In this document: piece by piece, positions 57,504 to 64,000 of the stretch
How positions within the stretch are numbered: position 1 is the stretch's first letter
Layout of the letters: each line of letters starts with the position of its first letter
Origin: Hemibagrus wyckioides
Lineage: Eukaryota > Chordata > Actinopteri > Siluriformes > Bagridae
Reading direction: 5' to 3'
Assembly (NCBI RefSeq): GCF_019097595.1
Contig: NC_080726.1
Coordinates: forward strand, 18,748,205-18,812,204
DNA: 64,000 nucleotides
Notes under the pieces: generated by a model
Database searches by the model: none
Told to the model about the DNA's origin: nothing
Seen by the model: only the letters and a program-made list of their open reading frames with translations
Translations under genes and position numbers: made by a program

Positions 57504-57691
57504 CCAAAAGTATTCGCTCACCTGCCTTGACTCGCATATGAACCTAACTGACATCCCAACTGACAGAGTTGAAGCTGTTATAGCTGCAAAGGGTGGACCG
57601 ACGTCATATTGAACCCTATGGATTAGGAATGGGATGTCAGTTAGGTTCATATGCGAGTCAAGGCAGGTGAGCAAATACTTTTGGCAATATA

Positions 57692-57694
<3 letters not shown>
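57501..57694. mobile_element. Fold-back MITE made of two Tc1 right ends
   Basis: Both arms (57501-57557 and 57634-57690) are inverted copies of the same Tc1 right terminus, differing at one position seen by eye. The loop keeps the last codons of the transposase ([14 protein letters not shown] then stop, 57568-57612). No transposase; it would depend on a related element. Confidence 0.9.

Positions 57695-57776
<82 letters not shown>
57695..57776. repeat. (TA)n between the fold-back element and Tc1 copy B
   Basis: About 40 TA units. Confidence 0.95.
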
Positions 57777-57779
<3 letters not shown>

Positions 57780-59017
57780 CCAAAAGTATTCGCTCACCTG
57801 CCTTGACTCGCATATGAACCTAACTGACATCCCATTCCTAATCCATAGGGTTCAATATGACGTCGGTCCACCCTTTGCAGCTATAACAGCTTCAACTCTT
57901 CTGGGAAGGCTGTCCACAAGATTTAGGAGTGTGTTTATGGAAATTTTTGACCATTCTTCCAGAAGCGCATTTGTGAGGTCACACACTGATGTTGGACGAG
58001 AAGGCCTGGCTCTCAGTCTCCGCTCTAATTCATCTCAAAGGTGTTCTATCGGGTTGAGGTCAGGACTCTGTGCAGGCCAGTCAAGTTCATCCACACCAGA
58101 CTCTGTCATCCATGTCTTTATGGACCTTGCTTTGTACACTGGTGCACAGTCATGTTGGAAGAGGAAGGGGCCAGCTCCAAACTGTTCCCACAAAGTTGGG
58201 AGCATGGAATTGTCCAAAATGTCTTGGTATGCTGAAGCATTCAGAGTTCCTTTCACTGGAACTAAGGGGCCAAGCCCAGCTCCTGAAAAACAACCCCACA
58301 CCATAATCCCCCCTCCACCAAAATTTACACTTGGCACAATGCAGTCAGACAAGTACTGTTCTCCTGGCAACCGCCAAACCCAGACTCGTCCATCAGATTG
58401 CCAGATGGAGAAGCGCGATTCGTCACTCCAGAGAACGCGTCTCCACTGCTCTAGAGTCCAGTGGCGGCGTGCTTTACACCACTGCATCCGACGCTTTGCA
58501 TTGCACTTGGTGATGTATGGCTTGGATGCAGCTGCTCGGCCATGGAAACCCATTCCATGAAGCTCTCTGCGCACTGTTCTTGAGCTAATCTGAAGGCCAC
58601 ATGAAGTTTGGAGGTCTGTAGTGATTGACTCTGCAGAAAGTTGGCGACCTCTTCGCCTTATGCGCCTCAGCATCCGCTGACCCCGCTCCGTCAGTTTACG
58701 TGGCCTACCACGTCGTGGCTGAGTTGCTGTCGTTCCCAAACACTTCCACATTCTTATAATACAGCTGACAGTTGACTGTGGAATATTTAGGAGCGAGGAA
58801 ATTTCACGACTGGATTTGTTGCACAGGAGGCATCCTATCACAGTTCCACGCTGGAATTCACTGAGCTCCTGAGAGCGACCCATTCTTTCACAAATGTTTG
58901 TAAAAACAGTCTGCATGCCTAGGTGCTTGATTTTATACACCTGTGGCCAAGGAAGTGATTGGAACATCTGATTCTGATTATTTGGATGGGTGAGCGAATA
59001 CTTTTGGCAATATAGTG
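57772..59017 (-). mobile_element. Tc1-like transposon, copy B, full length
   Basis: About 1.25 kb with inverted ends; the outer end CACTATATTGCCAAAAGTAT at 59017 is intact. The inner end at 57772 has merged with the TA repeat, losing the first three bases. Opposite orientation to copy A. Outside lies (TA)n at 59018-59049. Confidence 0.95.
57852..58883 (-). pseudogene. Tc1/mariner DD34E transposase, one nonsense codon
   Basis: Cut-and-paste transposase in the nucleus: binds the terminal repeats and inserts at TA. The 343-codon length is normal for Tc1. From ATG at 58883: helix-turn-helix region (residues about 12-45, [16 protein letters not shown]), GRPRK linker (59-63) and second HTH region to about 110. 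The RNase H-like domain has D154 (LWSDESRF), D245 (FQHDCAP) and E280 ([10 protein letters not shown]), with 34 residues between the last two. Codon 283 is TGA (58035-58037) where copy A has TGG (Trp). After it the frame stays open to the natural end GGPTSY at 57855. So a single G-to-A change separates it from an intact frame. Confidence 0.92.
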
Positions 59018-59089
59018 TATATATATATATATATATACATATATATATAATGAACACACAACTCACAGATTTTCAAAACATTGACAGAT

Positions 59090-59265
59090 TTTCGTAAAAA
59101 CAAATGATCGCAAATCATTCATCAAAGCTGTAATGATGACCGTTGGCATCAACTGCATTAAAAAAGAAGAATGACTCAGTGAACGATACCGATTCATTCA
59201 TCTAAGTGTATCACTGAATCTTTAAAGAATCAAATTAGAAATGATTCAGATGATTATAAAGTCAA
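59090..59265 (+). repeat. Degenerate GATTCA array, right part
   Basis: CATTCATCAAAGC, GAATGACTCAGTGAACGATA, CGATTCATTCATC and AAATGATTCAGATGATT continue the motif style of 55495-56225 on the far side of the Tc1 cluster. Confidence 0.55.
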
Positions 59266-60180
59266 GTTTAGAGTTGCTAAAACATTCAGGACATGATGTT
59301 AAAGGAAAGGAAGTGATGTCATTTTATTGTACCACAGCAACTTGCCCATGCGAACAAATTGTTATTTATTAAAGAATGACACGTACATGTCCATTTACAG
59401 TTAGGCTTAATGTTGTGGAACGTCGGCGTGTACGAGATTATTTCAACATTATCATTTGCCTCAAAGATACGATTCAAAGCTAAAGAGGAAGTCGAACACG
59501 TCTGTGTTGACGGACTACTTTGTTGATGGGGCAAAATTTGTGTACATTTCATTTCTGGCTTAACTGTAGCTTTAAGCGATGCCAGAGCATCTGTTCAGCA
59601 GGCCTCCGTCTTTCTCTCCTAATCACCACATGTTTATTCCCTTATCCATTTCTCAGCAGATGGTTTTGTGCTCTTTATTGGTGGCCCAAAGACATTCATT
59701 TGAGGTTTTTTTGTATACTTTTGCACACAAACACACACACACACTAACACAAACACACACTTTCACCTTCCCTCATCCCTGTTCTTTCTCTCCATATCCA
59801 TCAGTCTCTCATTCTAACACATACACACACACTAACAGACACATACACTCTCTCTAACAGACACACACTCTCGCTCTCTCTCTCTTTAACACACACACCC
59901 TCCTTAACAAAACACACACCCTCTCTCTCTCTCTAACTCAAACTCTAACACACACTTACACACTAACACACACACACTAACACCTACACACACACACACA
60001 GCTGGGTCGAATTTATTCAGGCGGCTTTAGAATGACTTAGTCGTGGAAAATAAACTCCGGTTTGAAAAGTTGAATTAATAGATTTTAATGATGTTCAGAT
60101 GTGATAAATTGCTAATCCATCACTTTCCCCTCATCGCGTCTCTAAAATCCATCCAGTCCTTTAAATTCCAGGGTAAACAG
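59266..60180. other. Spacer with CA/CT-rich block
   Basis: A stretch at 59334-59460 looks like a dispersed repeat shared in part with 40560-40660. CA, CT and AACACA-rich low-complexity DNA occupies 59725-60000. Confidence 0.5.
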
Positions 60181-60184
60181 CTGC

Positions 60185-61375
60185 TTATAGAGAGACTGAC
60201 AGAGTGACTGATATGCAGAGAGTAAGAGAGACAGACAGAAAGACAGACAGAGAGACAGACAGGGTGATTGACATCAGAAACAGAGAGACAGACAGAGAGT
60301 AAGTGAGACAGACAGAGAGACATACAGAGTGATTGACATACAGAGAGTAAGAGAGACAGACAGCAAGACAGACAGGGTGATTGACATACAGAGAGTAAGA
60401 GAGACAGACCGAGAGTCAGACAGAGAGACAGACAGGGTGGTTGACATACAGAGAGTAAGAGAAACAGACAGAGAGACAGACAGGGTGATTGACAGAGAGA
60501 CAGAAAGGGTGATTGACATACAGAGAGTATGAGAGACAGACAGGGTGATTGACAGAGAGACAGAAAGGGTGATTGACATACAGAGAGTATGAGAGACAGA
60601 CAGAGAGACAGACAGGGTAATTGACATACAGAGAGTATGAGAGACAGACAGGGTGATTGACATACAGAGAGTATGAGAGACAGACAGGGTGACTGACATA
60701 CAGTGAGTAAGAGAGACAGACAGAGTGAATGACATACAGAGAGTAAGAGAGACAGACAGGTTGATTGACATACAGAGAGTAAGAGAGATGGACAGAGAGA
60801 CAGACAGGGTGATTGAGAAAGACAGACAGGGTGATTGACATACAGAGAGTAAGAGTGACAGACAGAGAGACAGACAGGGTGATTGACATACAGAGAGTAA
60901 GAGAGATGGACAGAGAGACAGACAGGGTCATTGACAGAGAGACAGACAGGGTGATTGACATACAGAGAGTAAGAGAGATGAAATGAAATATGAAAGAAAC
61001 AGCCTTTATTTGTCACATATACATTACAGCACAGTGAAATTCTTTCTTCGCATATCCCATCCTTGGAGGTTGGGGTCAGAGCGCAGGGTCAGCCATGATA
61101 CGGCACCCCTGGAGCAGAGAGGGTTAAGGGCCTTGCTCAAGGGCCCAACAGGGGCAACTGGGGCTTGAACCCCTGATCTTCCAGTCAACGACCCAGAGCC
61201 TTAACCACTTGAGCCACCACTGCCACCTTATGGACAGAGAGACAGACAGGGTCATTGACAGAGAGACAGACAGGTGATTGACAGATATACAGAGAGCAAG
61301 ACAGAGATCAACACACAGAGAGACAGACAGAAAGAGACAGACAGACAGAGATTGAGAGACAGATGGGGAGACAGA
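60185..61375 (-). repeat. GACAGACAGGGTGATTGACA minisatellite
   Basis: About 20 or more irregular units of roughly 25-50 bp built from GACAGACAGGGTGATTGACA, TACAGAGAGTAAGAGA and GACAGACAGAGA blocks. A SINE at 60981-61228 splits the array. The 298-codon minus frame (Val-Cys-Leu-Ser repeats) arises because unit lengths are often multiples of three; nothing supports translation. Confidence 0.9.
60981..61228 (-). mobile_element. tRNA-derived SINE with LINE-like tail, copy 2
   Basis: Minus strand: A-box region GTGGCTCAAGTGGTTAAGGC and B-box region GGGGTTCAAGCCCC. A middle region has 'catggctgaccctgcgctc', and the tail is CAGTGTGCTGTAATG-like with GTATATGTGACAAATAAAGG. Inserted in the minisatellite; the array resumes with ATGGACAGAG, giving at most a 3-4 bp duplication. 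Confidence 0.85.
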
Positions 61376-61380
61376 CAGAT

Positions 61381-61618
61381 CTCTGCCTCTGGAATCACTG
61401 GAGAATTTCTAGCTGTTGAAATGTCAGCAATTTCAGTTGGATGTGTGAATCCTGGTTCTGACAGTTCCTCCACCTCAGCTCCATCACTCCAGCTTCCAGC
61501 TTTAAAAAAATAAATCTATTTTATATCTATCTCTTAATATAATATTAACACACACACCTTGTCTTATCTCTGCCCTGCCTCCTCACACTCATTACACAAT
61601 CAGAATCTCCATCAGTCC

Positions 61619-61649
<31 letters not shown>

Positions 61650-64000
61650 ACATTCCCTCCTGTTTTCCTCTTCTCCTACCTCACAACACGATCAGCTCAT
61701 TTCTCTTCCATCCATCATTCAGGTCTTTTACATGAATCTCCACTGCCATGGCAACCGCTTCAGCAACCAGCGTGACACCTAAAGCGCTTTTTCACTCTGA
61801 CTTCCAGATTCTCAAGAGTTTGTCTAGTGGAGGTGGAGAAAGAGAAACCCAGTAGAGAGAGATATTGGAAAAGACAGAGCGAGAGACAGAGAGGAAAATT
61901 GGAGAGGAAAGGTGACACACGATGAAAACTCGACTCGGCTGTGCAGTTTTACTCTACTGGATATTATTCGGTTAGCTCAGAGCTGAACGGCCATCTGCTC
62001 CACTCACCCACTTCCTGTTTAACTAAAACACACACACATGAAACCTTCAGTAACAGAACTGTGATACTGTGCAGCTTATGATTTTTTCATCACTAATCAC
62101 ACTCCAGGTCAGATTTTACCATGAAGCTCCTCTTATGATAGACCTGTGATTTAAGAAAAAGACAACAACGTGCCTTACATCTTTAGAAAATGCAAGCGCA
62201 CACATTCAGAGGTAACATGAGCTTTTTCTGATCATTAGCATGTTTCATGTTTATTTATTTTCATCATAGCTTGTGTATTTGTACACATACTAATTGCACG
62301 ATATGCGACACCAAAAAATCACACAGCACAAAAATCCAGGTTGCTATAAATAAGCTAGCTCACATCACAGCGAGGTGCTGTCACTGAAGTATGGAATTAA
62401 ATAGCTAAAATAAGCCAGAGCTAAGCAGAGGAACTGGTGCTAGAGAAGCTAACCCTAAACAAAATAACTAGCTTGGTGACTCCATTAGGCAAAATAAAGT
62501 TGGTCTTTCAATATACTGTAGCAAGATGCACCATTTAGCAGCAAATAATTTTCTAAAGTACATAACTAGCTAGCTACAAATGTTTTTAAATTAGCCAAAG
62601 TTATTAGATAGAGTTCCTATTTTAAAAATTCACCGTATTTCGGTGCTAAAGCTAGCAGCGTCATGTTACTTCAATCATTTGCTATAGACTGGGAAACGAC
62701 TTCGACTTCCTGTTACTGAACAAGTTCTGGTCATTTTTATAGGCAAATGTTTAATGTTGGTTTGGATTGTAGCCAATCCAAATTTGGATTGAGTCTCAAA
62801 ATAAATCCAAATTATTCTGTTTTTGGCAACAAACAAAAAGATACAAACCCAAAATTTGAGGTCAAATAAATAAATAAATAAATAAATAAATAAATAGTCC
62901 CATGTTTAGAAATGGAACTAAATATTCTGGTTTTTAAAAAAAAAAAAAAGTAGGTAGTTTTTGTCGGTGTTTTCTTAGTTTAAGCTAGCTCTGATCATGG
63001 CTCTGACCCGGTCATAAGTTATTTGGCTTAATAACACTCTCAGGGGGGAAAAAAAAGAAATAAATAGTGGGTGGAAAATTAGTCCTTGTAAAATGGAAGC
63101 GAGGAAAATAAACAGCACAATTCAAGTCTAGTGCTAGTGCATTAAAATCATTTCCACAATCATCTAAAACTCAAAACAAACTATATATAGCTTTGGGGGG
63201 GGGGGGGGGGAGACATCCTGAACTGAAATATTTTTCTCTTCGGAGAAGGTACCACAACTGGAAGGAAAGATGGAGCATTAAATTCTGTTTACCCTAAAAA
63301 AGCTAAAAAGCTTCTGATTTTTCCCACTGCCTACGTCTACATTTATAATTTAATCTACTGATGGAAATTTTAGTTTTTTAAAGAATTAGATCTCAGAGCT
63401 GAAAGTCACACAAGTTACTGATCTTTTGATAGATGGTCTGCATAGAGAAAGATAAAATAAGAAAAAATAAAATATTTAAATAAATAAATAAATAAATAAA
63501 TAAGCTGAATAAATCATTCATTCACTGTCTTCTGACCTGTTGGCTAAACTTACCTATTTTTCATCATTTGCTTAAAACATTTCAAATATTTCTGCACAGT
63601 CATCTCTGCGGGCTGTGTAAGTGCTCTATTTTTTGATGATATGATGGCGGAGTGTCAGACGGACAGTTTCTCAAAGATTTTTCTTTTTCAGACATTTGTT
63701 GGACTGGATGGTACCGAGGAAAAAATGTGGTGTTTTCGTAAAATATGCATATATTGTTTTTTTTTAATGCATATAATTACCAAAAATTTCCTTTTTTTCC
63801 CCAAAAAAGTCTCCAGTTTTCCAGAAATTGCCACAGCAACTTTCAGTCAGGTTTTTTTTTTTTTTTAGCATTGAATTTTGTCAATAATCTGTACATCATA
63901 TTCTGCTAGCCTGTTTTTTTTCTCTAGAGAATAATGTTTTTGAGGCTAAGTATGATTTTTTTGTGGGCAAACATTTACACTGTAGGAAATTCCTGGCTTG
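61381..64000. other. Spacer with microsatellites, no gene seen
   Basis: CT at 61624-61648, AAAT repeats at 62865-62896 and 63474-63503, A run near 62936 and G run 63195-63210. CTAGCTAGC motifs recur near 62570. No coding segment supported. Confidence 0.55.

Noticed and set aside
57634..58560. 308-codon plus-strand frame and its minus-strand counterpart at 56757-57830
   Set aside because: Both are antisense readings of the Tc1 elements joined through TA repeats (Tyr-Ile runs).
60120..61016. 298-codon minus-strand frame of Val-Cys-Leu-Ser repeats
   Set aside because: It is the translation of a minisatellite whose unit length keeps frame. It lacks a domain, splice signals or a plausible start.

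Overview
The window reads as non-coding, repeat-dense vertebrate DNA, most likely from a teleost fish. The reasons are very dense (CA)n, (GA)n, GATA and TTTC microsatellites, Tc1-like transposons, RTE-type and L2/CR1-type LINE fragments, two kinds of tRNA-derived SINE and AT-rich spacers. An ostariophysan such as a catfish is my guess from the repeat mix; I cannot prove it. No complete host protein gene can be supported. Most open frames are accidental reading through microsatellites.

Layout. 1-8.8 kb: spacer with two RTE LINE 3' fragments, a DANA/mermaid-like SINE and several copies of a 'GTGAGGACC/GGGGACC' repeat tied to CA tracts. 8.87-9.85 kb: a CpG-rich stretch that could be a promoter or first exon. 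10-36 kb: mostly spacer and degenerate tandem arrays (18.9-19.5, 20.0-20.9, 27.1-27.4 and 28.4-29.8 kb), more SINEs, and a MITE-like element with a TTA duplication at 25.8 kb. 37-38 kb: a Tc1 element whose catalytic segment is inverted inside it. 40.8-41.8 kb: arrays of TGATTGGTCAG. 42.9-43.5 kb: a third RTE copy sharing a 71-bp 3' flank with the first. 45.9-50.8 kb: exon-like open segments (tentative), a deleted Tc1 element and a 5'-truncated L2/CR1-type LINE. 52-55.5 kb: microsatellites. 55.5-59.3 kb: a GATTCA-rich degenerate repeat split by a cluster of two opposed Tc1 elements with a fold-back derivative between them. 60.2-61.4 kb: a GACAGACAGG minisatellite interrupted by a tRNA-SINE. 61.4-64 kb: spacer.

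How the parts relate. This is a landscape of mobile elements rather than a pathway. The full-length opposed Tc1 copy (57772-59017) has a DD34E transposase frame broken by only one stop codon. The fold-back element beside it has two copies of the same terminus and could have been moved by that transposase. The tRNA-SINEs at 55.7 and 61.0 kb end in a tail resembling the 3' end of the LINE at 48.5 kb, which suggests a LINE-SINE partnership. Statements about family membership come from recognition of motifs and remembered consensus patterns, not from a search.
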